Part shown: piece after piece, positions 16,014-24,015 of the stretch
Layout of the letters: each line of letters opens with the position of its first letter
Numbering within the stretch: position 1 is the first letter of the stretch
Virus record (IMG/VR): IMGVR_UViG_3300020220_000040
Span: 1 to 64,000 of that record
Origin: a virus
Direction: 5' to 3' (one strand)
Length of the DNA: 64,000 nt
The notes under the pieces: model-generated
Database searches by the model: none
Told to the model about the DNA's origin: nothing
The model's input: only the letters and a program-made list of their open reading frames with translations
Position numbers and translations under genes: made by a program

Positions 16014-16890
16014 CGACACGCATCCCCTTCGGCTGCATCTCCTTCAGGAAAGCATCTCCGAGGAAGTCGAATCCCCCGACGTTCGAGCAGCAGTCACGGA
16101 TGAGCCACATTTTCTCGACGTACTTCGGGTTCGTGAATGCCGAAGCAATGTCCTTTCCCGTTGAGGCCACGCAGTGGGACAGCGCCTCGCCCGTGAACAG
16201 GATCACGTCGGCGTCCTCGAGGGTCTGGACGAGGCGGGTGTTGACCTGGGTCGCCGGGTCGGCCGGGTCCGGCACCTCGGCCATGACGCCGGAGAAGTGC
16301 TCGGTCCAGGGGTTGTTGCCCTTGACGACGTAGTTGACGCGGCCGATGAACTCACGCTCCCACCACTTCAGGGCATTCGCGAGTTCGGGGACGACGCCCC
16401 AACCCCAGGTGCCGACCACGCAGTGCTCGGTCCAGACGATGTGGGGGTAGCGGCCACGGGCCGCGAGGGCCTGCAGGTAGCCGAACGAGCCCTTCCCGGT
16501 CGGGCCGCCCTGGTGGAGGAACGAGGGGATGGTGGTGACGTACTCCTCCTCGGTCGGGGACATGCCGAAGGCGTTCGGGCTCGAGCCGCCGGGGATGAAC
16601 TTCACGACGCGGCGGCCGTCCGGGTGGATGCCGAGGCAGGTGAACGGGGCGGGCTCGGCACCGTCCGAGGCACGCTTCCACCAGCGGGGACGCTCGATGC
16701 CGACGGTCTGGTGGGAGTCCATCGTGACGTGGATGTCGTCGATCTTGCTGCCCAGACGGCGGACCATCTTGGCGAGGCGGTTCATGTCCTGGTCGGCACC
16801 CGGAACGACGAGGGCACCCTGGTTGCCGTGGCCGTCGTCCCCGATGCAGAAGTCGTTCTGGGGATCTACCACGAAAAGATGCAAGCGCAT
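15988..16890 (-). CDS. pncA: Nicotinamidase-like enzyme (isochorismatase fold)
   Basis: 300 residues, longer than typical PncA because of central loops. Key residues: Asp in VVDPQNDF (D9), the metal-site MDSHQ (D58, H60), TEHCVVGTWG, and the nucleophile in ALSHCVAST (C240). Nicotinamidase converts nicotinamide to nicotinate, feeding the nicotinate phosphoribosyltransferase upstream. Codons 1-9 and the last ~60 codons are enriched in A/T-ending codons (TTG, CAT, CTT, GTA; TCA, GGA, ATT, GCA, AAA), unlike the middle. Homing endonucleases abut both ends, so both ends may have been rewritten. Another isochorismatase-family hydrolase is the alternative. Confidence 0.8.
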   Translation of the reverse strand: MRLHLFVVDPQNDFCIGDDGHGNQGALVVPGADQDMNRLAKMVRRLGSKIDDIHVTMDSHQTVGIERPRWWKRASDGAEPAPFTCLGIHPDGRRVVKFIPGGSSPNAFGMSPTEEEYVTTIPSFLHQGGPTGKGSFGYLQALAARGRYPHIVWTEHCVVGTWGWGVVPELANALKWWEREFIGRVNYVVKGNNPWTEHFSGVMAEVPDPADPATQVNTRLVQTLEDADVILFTGEALSHCVASTGKDIASAFTNPKYVEKMWLIRDCCSNVGGFDFLGDAFLKEMQPKGMRVVNSDEVLA

Positions 16891-16893
16891 GTG

Positions 16894-17745
16894 CTACTCC
16901 TTCGGAAGCAAGTGCTTCCAAGTGCGGTTGTGGACGATGGCGGCCACCGTCCCGGGGGCGATGTTGAAACGTTGGGCGAGCGACACCTGTGCTTCGCCTT
17001 CCTTGAAGGCGGCTCGGATCTGAAGGACATCTCCGTCTCTCAACTTGGAGAGATGGTGTCCCGATCCCCGCTTGCGCTTGGTGATCAGGCTGTCACGGTG
17101 AGGCACCGACTTCTGCGGAGGTCGAGACACGGCATCTTCCGGCGACCACCCGTTCTTGAGCCGGTATTCCAACGACTGGACAGTGATGCCGACCTCCTCC
17201 GCCCACTGTGTGAAGGGCTTGGTGACACCTTCGACGGTGAGGAACCTCGTGGAGGAGGTGTTGCGGGCCTGTTCTTTGGGTGTGGCCCACCGGACGTTGT
17301 GGGGCTCATAGTTCCCGTTGTTGTCGATGCGATCGAGCGAGTGTTTCGGGGAAGGTCGAGGCCCCATATCTGCGAGGAACTGATCGAAGCTCTTGTCCCA
17401 CGCCGCACACACCTGAGCCCGATTCCCATAGAGGTAGAAGCTCTGGTTCCTCGGATCTGAGCACCTCCGACGCATATTCATCCAGATGCGATACTCGGGG
17501 CGGTAGCTGCGGGGGAGCGGGCTTTCCGTTGGGAGATGGGTTGAAGCACCCACTTCCGCCAAATCAACGGTGGGCACTACCTGAGCCCACGCCCCATACT
17601 TCTGTGAGAAGAATCCGATGGGACAGACTTCCACACCTTCCCGCACGAACGAGTCCGCGAGAACTACAGCATCTCGGACGTGCGCCGTTCGGGCTTTGCG
17701 GGATGGGGCGGAAGTCAGTTGCACGAAAGTCCCTCTTTTGAGCAT
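16894..17745 (-). CDS. HNH homing endonuclease with C-terminal helix-turn-helix
   Basis: 283 residues from ATG 17745 (GGAGG 10 bases upstream). The central HNH domain carries HSLDRIDNNGNYEPHNVRW, preceded by the YRIWMNMRRRC segment common in phage HNH proteins. The C-terminus has two HTH-like segments for site recognition. It stands between nadE and pncA, where the operon would otherwise be coupled. The nadE stop is still followed by a TGATG that may be the stranded original pncA start. Confidence 0.9.
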   Translation of the reverse strand: MLKRGTFVQLTSAPSRKARTAHVRDAVVLADSFVREGVEVCPIGFFSQKYGAWAQVVPTVDLAEVGASTHLPTESPLPRSYRPEYRIWMNMRRRCSDPRNQSFYLYGNRAQVCAAWDKSFDQFLADMGPRPSPKHSLDRIDNNGNYEPHNVRWATPKEQARNTSSTRFLTVEGVTKPFTQWAEEVGITVQSLEYRLKNGWSPEDAVSRPPQKSVPHRDSLITKRKRGSGHHLSKLRDGDVLQIRAAFKEGEAQVSLAQRFNIAPGTVAAIVHNRTWKHLLPKE

Positions 17746-17776
17746 TGTGTGAAGCCTCCGTAGGGAGACTATCACA

Positions 17777-18802
17777 TCAGACCGGAAGCTCGTTGGTGAG
17801 GATGCCCGCTTTGACCAACGACGCGCGGTCACCGAGGGCCGGGCAGTTGGGGTTCATCTTGTGGCGGGTGGCCGCCTCGACCCGCCGGGCGTTCGTGAGG
17901 AGCGTGGTGACCACGTTCTCGGGGATGTTCGCGAACATGGACAAGCGGGGGGCGACCTCGTTCAGGCTGAGGAAGGCCAGGGACTCGGAACTGTCCCCGA
18001 ACAGGACTTCACCGGCCCTCCCGTCGGTCCCGTCGCAGAAGCGGTGCAGCCGCTCGATGAGGCCGACGTTCTTGTAGGCCCCCGTCTCCACGTCCACGTA
18101 GGAGTAGAACGGGATGCCACAGCCCTTGAGGCCGAGGTAGGACGCGATCTCCTCCTCGTCGTTGTGCTGGTCGCCGACGCCCCACAGGTCGGGGGACGGA
18201 CGGGCGGTCAGGATGGAGCGGGGGACACCGAGGGCGATGCCCAACTGGAACACCTCGCCCTTCGACAGCATCGAGATCGGGTTGGAGTCGACCTCGCCGT
18301 CGCCGCCCTTCTGGTAGAAGCGGAGGACACGGTCCTCGTCCTCGTTGCCCGTGCCGTGGCGGATGCCCCCGCCCGAGAGGCGGTTGGCGGCCCGACCCCA
18401 GGGGGCACGGAGGGTGGAGCGGATGGAGCCGAGGATGGTCGGGTCCTTCTTGATCCGGGTGAAGATGTCCGCCTCGGAGTACCCGGCCCGCGTCATCGCG
18501 GTGAGCATGGTCTGGTACAGGGTGTCGAACAGGAACGTGCCGTCGAACTCGATGAGCTTGACCCCGAACGCCTGGGCACACTCCCGAGCCCGAGCGAGAG
18601 CGTCCGGGTTGGAGTTGATGCCGAGGAAGGCTGCGGTCACGTTCTCGGGGCCGAGAGCACGGGAGAGGAGCCCGAGCATCACCGCCGAATCCACACCTCC
18701 GGAGAGGTCCAGTTCCGCCCGGGTCTGACCTGCCTTCTGGTGCATGTCGCGGATCGCCGCGACGCGGTTGTCGATGAGGGCCTGCGGGTTGAGGACGGGC
18801 AT
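17777..18802 (-). CDS. nadE: NAD synthetase (ammonia-dependent type)
   Basis: 341 residues. The PP-loop LSGGVDSA lies at 33-40; later motifs HGTGNEDED and DLWGVGDQHNDEEE match the NaAD and metal-binding regions. No N-terminal glutaminase domain is present, so it should use ammonia. It amidates nicotinate adenine dinucleotide to NAD, the last step of the Preiss-Handler route. Its ATG overlaps the TAA of pncB, so the two are translationally coupled. Confidence 0.9.
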   Translation of the reverse strand: MPVLNPQALIDNRVAAIRDMHQKAGQTRAELDLSGGVDSAVMLGLLSRALGPENVTAAFLGINSNPDALARARECAQAFGVKLIEFDGTFLFDTLYQTMLTAMTRAGYSEADIFTRIKKDPTILGSIRSTLRAPWGRAANRLSGGGIRHGTGNEDEDRVLRFYQKGGDGEVDSNPISMLSKGEVFQLGIALGVPRSILTARPSPDLWGVGDQHNDEEEIASYLGLKGCGIPFYSYVDVETGAYKNVGLIERLHRFCDGTDGRAGEVLFGDSSESLAFLSLNEVAPRLSMFANIPENVVTTLLTNARRVEAATRHKMNPNCPALGDRASLVKAGILTNELPV

Positions 18803-20289
18803 TACTGCCTCCGGGTGTTGATGGAGTGCATACGCGAAAGCCGCAAGTTCTGAACCAGAGTCTGAGTGGCGGGGCTCAAAGCGAGTCCCGGCTTCCGAGC
18901 GGCGAAGGATTGGGCTTCCCTTGCCGTGAAGTGAACGTGGCTGGGGATTCGGTCCGCCCCAGAGAGCCGCTCGAAGTCGCGAGACATCTCCTCGCCTTCT
19001 TGGGCGACGATGCCGGTGGGGCCTTGGTACTCGGCCGAACCGAGACGAGGGCGGTACAGCACCGGCTGACCGGGGATGGACTCTTTCCCCGCTCCGGGCT
19101 CATCCCCGAACTTCATGGTCGGGGTCGGGCCGCTCTGCGTGAGCTTGTAGACCGCCGCCACCCGGTCGCGGGTGAGCGGGTCGTTGGGGGCCTTCACGAT
19201 GTAGCCGCCGTAGCCGTAGAGCACGTCCTCGGCGGGGACTTCGAGCATCTTCCGCAGCGTCTCGAACTCCTCGGTCATCTCCTGGTTGAAGGAGTCCTCG
19301 AGGATGAACCGGGGACGGATGCCCATCCCACGAGCCTTCATGACCGCGTAGATGAACTGGGTGCGCTTGTCGCCCGAGTCGAACCGCACGAAGTCCCGAC
19401 GAGACGGGTCCTCGGCGATGAGAGCGAACGCTTCGGGGAGGCCCGAGTCGATGGTGGAGAAGGTGTCGAGCAGGAAGCTGGTCGGGCCCGCGACACGGTC
19501 TCGCATCGCCCGGAAGGCAGCCGCGTCCGACCCGAACCGCTGGACGTGCTCGTGGCCCATGGTGCCGACAGGCGTGAGGCCGAGTTGCTTCGCCAGGTAG
19601 ACGTTGCTGGTGGCCTGGAGCCCGGCTTCTTTGGCGGCGGACAGAGCCGCGAAGTGTTGGAGGGGGCACGCCACCGAGCGCATCCCCACCTCGAAGATGC
19701 GGGTCGGGTCGCCGACCGCCTCGATCAGCCTACGAACGCGAGACTGGACGTGCTCGGTGTACGAGGCGGTATCGACGGTGATCTCGACCTTGGACTTGAA
19801 GTGGATGGCGTCGAGCGTCTCGAGGATGATGCGCTTCTGCTCGTCCGAAGTGACGGTCTTCACGACCTCGGCGAGTCGCTGCGGGTCGGTGAAGGCGAGG
19901 GTGGCGATCTGGATGCGGTAGTGGAACTGGAGAGCGAGGGGCTCGAGCCACGACACGAGGGCCGAGGGGCCCGTGACCGTGAACACGGGCTCACGGTCGA
20001 AGAACCAGGTCCCCTTGGGCAACGCCTTGATGGTGATCTGGCCTTCCTGCAAGGCAGTGAAGAAGGCCCCGCCCATCGGGTACGTCCCGTCCAGGAACTC
20101 CACGTCCTCGCGGAAGGCCCTCCCACGGCACGGACCCGGAAGGAGCTTCCGAATCTCCTCCTCGACATCGAACGGGAGGTAGTGCGGGCCGCCCTTGCGG
20201 TGGGAGTAGTAGAAGGTCTCGGTGCGAAGCGGGAATCCCGCCTCGGCCATCGAGAACTTGTATCCATCTGTTTCCAGAACGCCGGGCAT
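18802..20289 (-). CDS. pncB: Nicotinate phosphoribosyltransferase
   Basis: 495 residues, normal for the family. PncB-type features: TDGYKFSM at the start (7-14), GTMGHEHVQRF around 242-252 with the His that is phosphorylated in PncB, LLDTF, and RFDSGD at 302-307. The opening and the GT-x-HE box favour nicotinate over nicotinamide as substrate. It makes NaMN from nicotinate and PRPP. It is the first gene of the NAD operon. The 112-base leader upstream contains TTGACT and GGGTAGTTAG on the minus strand as a possible promoter. Confidence 0.85.
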   Translation of the reverse strand: MPGVLETDGYKFSMAEAGFPLRTETFYYSHRKGGPHYLPFDVEEEIRKLLPGPCRGRAFREDVEFLDGTYPMGGAFFTALQEGQITIKALPKGTWFFDREPVFTVTGPSALVSWLEPLALQFHYRIQIATLAFTDPQRLAEVVKTVTSDEQKRIILETLDAIHFKSKVEITVDTASYTEHVQSRVRRLIEAVGDPTRIFEVGMRSVACPLQHFAALSAAKEAGLQATSNVYLAKQLGLTPVGTMGHEHVQRFGSDAAAFRAMRDRVAGPTSFLLDTFSTIDSGLPEAFALIAEDPSRRDFVRFDSGDKRTQFIYAVMKARGMGIRPRFILEDSFNQEMTEEFETLRKMLEVPAEDVLYGYGGYIVKAPNDPLTRDRVAAVYKLTQSGPTPTMKFGDEPGAGKESIPGQPVLYRPRLGSAEYQGPTGIVAQEGEEMSRDFERLSGADRIPSHVHFTAREAQSFAARKPGLALSPATQTLVQNLRLSRMHSINTRRQ

Positions 20290-20401
20290 CTGCTTCTTCC
20301 TGTCGGGGTGTCCGAGTTAGTGTCACCGTTGCCGCTAACTACCCGAGCCGGAGAAAAAGTCAAACCCCCGGGCGCAAGAAATCTGAAGCACCTACCGGGC
20401 G

Positions 20402-20668
20402 TCAGCCCTCTTTACGACGTAGAACCTGAAGATCCCACGGGTGATACCACGTCGGGACATCCGGCTCCGCCATCACGTAGACGTGCTGGTCTGCGCTGTA
20501 GACGTTCCCGCGAACTGCGAGGACTTCGTACTCTGCCCCGACATCCTGTCCCCGGACGACACGGACGACGTCGCCCACGCCAGGGATGGTGAGTAGGGAA
20601 CCCGCGAACCGGTGCTTCAGGGTGCGATTGTCGATGGCCTTGAGCATGTCATCGCGGGATTTGGACAT
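20402..20668 (-). CDS. Small beta-barrel (KOW-like) hypothetical protein (88 aa)
   Basis: ATG 20668 is chosen because AGAGG stands 5-6 bases upstream; a GTG at 20674 is less suitable. The middle (GDVVRVVRGQDVGAEYEVLA) looks like a KOW/SH3-type strand-turn pattern, and the C-terminus ends WYHPWDLQVLRRKEG. Possibly nucleic-acid binding; function unknown. It diverges from the deoxynucleoside kinase gene. Confidence 0.65.
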   Translation of the reverse strand: MSKSRDDMLKAIDNRTLKHRFAGSLLTIPGVGDVVRVVRGQDVGAEYEVLAVRGNVYSADQHVYVMAEPDVPTWYHPWDLQVLRRKEG

Positions 20669-20707
20669 TCGCACCTCTACCCCTCTACTCGGGAGCCTTT
20701 GTCAGTC

Positions 20708-20715
20708 GGTAGGGT
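20708..20715 (+). promoter_or_regulatory. GGTAGGGT motif upstream of deoxynucleoside kinase
   Basis: One of five GGTAGGGT/AGTAGGGT copies that sit just upstream of rightward genes in this window. It may be a -10 type element. Confidence 0.35.
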
Positions 20716-20733
20716 ACCGGACCGGAGGCTGCT

Positions 20734-21435
20734 ATGGGGCAAGTCGTAATCGTGGAAGGGTTGATTGGTGCCGGGAAATCCACCCTCACGCAGGAGCTTG
20801 GGGCGGCCCTCGGTCCCAACACGCTGACGCTCATGGAGCCCGACGAGAAGGACGCGGCCAACCCCTACCTGTCGGACTTCTACGGGGACAAGGAGCGGTG
20901 GTCGTTTACGATGCAGGTGCATCTCCTCGGTGCCCGGTACAAGATGCAGCTTGCTGCCCAGTGGCACGCCATGTCAAACCGGGGTCACGCCTGTCTCGAC
21001 CGTTCGTTCTACGGGGACACCTGCTTCGCCCGGATGATGAATCGCACGGGCGAGATCAGCGACCGTGAGTTCGAGACGTACCGCATCATCTACCAGTCGA
21101 TGACGGCCTCCGTGCTCCTCCCCAGTGCGTGCGTCCGACTCCGGGTCGACCCGAAGATCGCGGCGGAGCGCATCCAGCGTCGAGCTTCGGAGCGGGAGGG
21201 TCGTCGTTCGGAGTTGACCATCGACCTCGGCTACCTCGAGTCGTTGGAGAAGGAGATCGACGCCACCGTGGACGTGTTGCGGCAGCAAGGCGTCAAGATC
21301 ATCGAGGTCCCCTGGTCCGAGAACCGGGGGTCCGCCGAGGAGCGGGCGGAAGGTGTCCAGGCCATCGCGGACCGGATCAACGAAGCGACGGTCCCGGACC
21401 TGTTCCTCCACTTGCACCGCCGAGTTCACCAGTGA
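20734..21435 (+). CDS. Deoxynucleoside kinase
   Basis: 233 residues. P-loop GLIGAGKS at 9-16; the substrate-site DRS motif at D89; an Arg-rich lid (RIQRRASEREGRR). This is the dCK/dGK/TK2-type family that phosphorylates deoxynucleosides with ATP. With the RNR and the phage's other nucleotide enzymes it would raise dNTP supply. The ribosome-binding site is CCGGAGG. Its TGA overlaps the GTG of the next gene. Confidence 0.85.
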   Translation: MGQVVIVEGLIGAGKSTLTQELGAALGPNTLTLMEPDEKDAANPYLSDFYGDKERWSFTMQVHLLGARYKMQLAAQWHAMSNRGHACLDRSFYGDTCFARMMNRTGEISDREFETYRIIYQSMTASVLLPSACVRLRVDPKIAAERIQRRASEREGRRSELTIDLGYLESLEKEIDATVDVLRQQGVKIIEVPWSENRGSAEERAEGVQAIADRINEATVPDLFLHLHRRVHQ

Positions 21436-21818
21436 GTTCAGACGGAGACCACGAGGTCGTCGTTCTGGAAGTCCTCGTGCGTCGGAACAAGACCTCGGGC
21501 CAGGTGGACTCCATCCACCGGCCGCAATCCGAGGCGGATGAGAAGCTCCTGTTGTCGTGGCCGTCTGGTGGACTGGAGCAGGCAGCATTCGCGCTCCTGG
21601 TCGAGGCGGCTCGGAAAGAAGCTCTGCTCAGTGTCATCCTGGATGCCTCCAAAGACCCCCAGTGGCGGGCACGATTTCAGAGCGCCACTCCCGATGAACA
21701 AAATGCGGCGATCACCCGTTTGGCCGCCATCTTGCGCCAGGGGATGAAGGGGACACTGGAGCGCATTTCCGAGGCGGCGCTACGAGAGGCGCTGGAGGGT
21801 GTTCTACACTCCGGTTAG
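21432..21818 (+). CDS. Hypothetical protein (128 aa)
   Basis: Starts at GTG 21432, overlapping the kinase stop (GTGA). The sequence is a short beta segment (EVVVLEVLVRRN) followed by long helices with many Ala and Arg. No known family. It is coupled to the kinase gene, so it is likely expressed with it. Confidence 0.65.
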   Translation: MSSDGDHEVVVLEVLVRRNKTSGQVDSIHRPQSEADEKLLLSWPSGGLEQAAFALLVEAARKEALLSVILDASKDPQWRARFQSATPDEQNAAITRLAAILRQGMKGTLERISEAALREALEGVLHSG

Positions 21819-21884
21819 TGGCGCTGCCCTTGTCGGGGGTCTTCTCTCCCCGCGTTTTGGGTAAACCACAACAGGAGGACGAAC

Positions 21885-22175
21885 ATGAACGAGAACCTGT
21901 TCCGATCCGTCCAAGCCACCCTCCTGGCTCGCTGGGATGGGAAGCTGACGGAGATCCTCGTGTGCGCCAAGAACTTCGCCCAGGGAGCGTTGAACCGGTA
22001 CCGGTCCACTCCCGAGGCGAACCGTGAGGCCGAGGTCGAGAAGCTGGTGCGTGAGGCGTACATGGCCGGGTACAGGCAGGCGTACTGGGACGGCATCGTG
22101 GATTTCGCCGAGGCTTCGGTCGAGGTCAAGAACCCCGTGCGGGGTCTGATGCCCATGTCGAGCCTCGTTCACTGA
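21885..22175 (+). CDS. Small helical hypothetical protein (96 aa)
   Basis: ATG 21885 is preceded by CAGGAGGACGAAC, a strong ribosome-binding site. The product is mostly helical with a conserved-looking VREAYMAGYRQAYWDGI segment, and it ends PMSSLVH. Possibly a virion accessory protein judging from the next genes; no family was recognised. Confidence 0.7.
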   Translation: MNENLFRSVQATLLARWDGKLTEILVCAKNFAQGALNRYRSTPEANREAEVEKLVREAYMAGYRQAYWDGIVDFAEASVEVKNPVRGLMPMSSLVH

Positions 22176-22178
22176 TCC

Positions 22179-22187
22179 TCCTATGCG
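22179..22187 (+). promoter_or_regulatory. TCCTAT-type motif, possible late promoter
   Basis: TCCTATGCG lies 29 bases upstream of the C39-domain gene. Compare GTCCTATGACG upstream of 55140. Confidence 0.3.
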
Positions 22188-22216
22188 ACCCCTTGGGTGA
22201 GTCCAAGGAGTCGAGG

Positions 22217-24013
22217 ATGGAGCGCAAGCAGGCCCGCGCCGATGTGGCCCACATCCGACAGACGACACAGTTCACCTGCTGTGCCGCGTCGATTGCTGCG
22301 GCTCTGAAGGCTCACGGGAAGAACGTCTCCGAGGATGACGTCAACAAGGTGCTCGGGGCGGCTCCGATGGCCGGAGCCACCTGGGAGGCCATGCTCGCCA
22401 CGGTCCAGTACTTCGGGTGCCGGGGTAGCCTCGTCGTTCCGTCCACCCCTCGGATGCTGAAGGGCTGGACGGACCAAGGGCTTCCCGTCCTCATCGCGTG
22501 GAACCCCGAGAACCGTCCCTGGTCCCACGCCTCGGTGGTGTTCGACGTGGTGGAAGGGGCGGACGGTGTGCTCCACGTTCACGTCATGGACCCGAACATC
22601 CCGAACCCCTCTCGCCACGTCCGCGTTCTCGACGAGGACGAGTTCTGTCAGAAGTGGGGCGAGAAGGTCAGCGACACCCTCATCGTCCGTCGTCCCGCGA
22701 TGGTGGTCGAGCGCGAGGTCACGGTCGAAGGTCGTCAGGTCAAGGCATCCACTCGCCAGAAGGAAGCCGAGGCCCACGACTGCTACAAGGACTACCAGAA
22801 CGGTGGGATGACCTGGGAGGAGTACCAGAACTGCCTCAAGCGGTTCAAGAACGAGGACAGCCGCCCTCGTTACCCCACCAAGGCCAAGACACCGGTGCCC
22901 GCCGACTACTACAAGAGGGCCCGCCGCCTGCTGTTGGCCTTGTGGTTCACGGCCGACAACGGGCGCAAGTTCGTCAAGGACAACCTGTACGCTCGTGAAC
23001 TGACGGACGCCCAGCACCAGTGGTTCGGCGGTCTGGAGCAGAAGTACAGCCGGGTCATGGCCGAGTTGCCCGACGACCCGAACCTGTCCTTCGGGACGGA
23101 CGGGTCGTTGTTCCTGGGTCTGGCGGGGCTGTCCGATGGGGACAAGTCCAAGATCCAGAGGCGCTTCGACTTCAGGCCCGAGCGGAACGAGTGGGTGTTG
23201 TACCCCAAGGGGTCCTTGCCCGTGGCGGCTCCGCCAGAGCCGGAGCGTGCTTCCGTGGACCCGGGCCGCCAGGCCCAGATGCTTGCGGCTCTCGACACCC
23301 TCATCAACCGCACGAACAGCGGGATGCTGAAGGGGTTCAAGCGGGACCTCGAGATGGGCAAGGGGCTCACCGAGGACCAGTTGAAGGTCATCCGGCACAA
23401 CCTCTACAAGAGCGGCATGCGTCCGGAGGCGGAACTGTTCCGCACGGCTTCGCTCGTGGAAGCGGGGTCGCGTGAGGTCGAGCGGCTGGGGACCCTCCGA
23501 GCCTTCTGGTTGTTCAACTCGCCTCGGCAGCGCGTATACGGGATTCTCGACTCGAACATCGAGGGAGACCCCGAAGTCGGAACGATCGCCTGGAACCGCA
23601 GGTCGGATACCTGGGAAGTCACGCAGTGGCTGGACACCGACCAGAACTACAAGCGTCCCCTGGGTTCGTTCACGGCTTCTGACGCCCGAGAGGGTGTGAA
23701 GCGTGCGCTTCTCACCTTCCAAGACCAGCGCGTGAAGTCGCAACAGGAGTTCCCCGTGTCCAAGACTGCCAAGGCTCCGACCCCCGTGGTCGAGAAGAAG
23801 GATCGCAACAAGCTCACCGTCGAGGGTCCCTCTCGTCGAAACCCCATCGTTCAGCAGATGATCGAGCGTGGGCCGGGCGGAGCCGGGAAGCACCACACCC
23901 GGGAACGGGACGTGGAGAAGGGCAAGAGCCGCAAGGACAAGCACAAGAAGCCGTGGGGGGACAAGGAGGCCGCTTCCCGAGTGGCTGACCGATACCTCGC
24001 GGAACAGGAGTGA
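22217..24013 (+). CDS. Virion-type protein with N-terminal C39-like cysteine peptidase domain
   Basis: 598 residues from ATG 22217, with AAGGAG 7 bases before it. Residues ~10-150 look like a C39/papain-like domain: QTTQFTCCAASIAAALKAHG with candidate nucleophile C21 or C22, His in SHASVVFDV (H104), and Asp in MDPNIPN. The middle has long helical stretches, including two Cys in CYKDYQNGGMTWEEYQNC. The C-terminus is basic and ends AASRVADRYLAEQE, the motif shared with other virion-type proteins here. It may be carried in the capsid and cut a host or virion substrate; substrate unknown. Confidence 0.75.
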   Translation: MERKQARADVAHIRQTTQFTCCAASIAAALKAHGKNVSEDDVNKVLGAAPMAGATWEAMLATVQYFGCRGSLVVPSTPRMLKGWTDQGLPVLIAWNPENRPWSHASVVFDVVEGADGVLHVHVMDPNIPNPSRHVRVLDEDEFCQKWGEKVSDTLIVRRPAMVVEREVTVEGRQVKASTRQKEAEAHDCYKDYQNGGMTWEEYQNCLKRFKNEDSRPRYPTKAKTPVPADYYKRARRLLLALWFTADNGRKFVKDNLYARELTDAQHQWFGGLEQKYSRVMAELPDDPNLSFGTDGSLFLGLAGLSDGDKSKIQRRFDFRPERNEWVLYPKGSLPVAAPPEPERASVDPGRQAQMLAALDTLINRTNSGMLKGFKRDLEMGKGLTEDQLKVIRHNLYKSGMRPEAELFRTASLVEAGSREVERLGTLRAFWLFNSPRQRVYGILDSNIEGDPEVGTIAWNRRSDTWEVTQWLDTDQNYKRPLGSFTASDAREGVKRALLTFQDQRVKSQQEFPVSKTAKAPTPVVEKKDRNKLTVEGPSRRNPIVQQMIERGPGGAGKHHTRERDVEKGKSRKDKHKKPWGDKEAASRVADRYLAEQE

Positions 24014-24015
24014 CC

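Noticed and set aside
18802-20289. Nicotinamide (rather than nicotinate) phosphoribosyltransferase
   Set aside because: The TDGYKFSM start and GT-x-HE box resemble PncB, and a nicotinamidase and NadE are present, which fit nicotinate as substrate.
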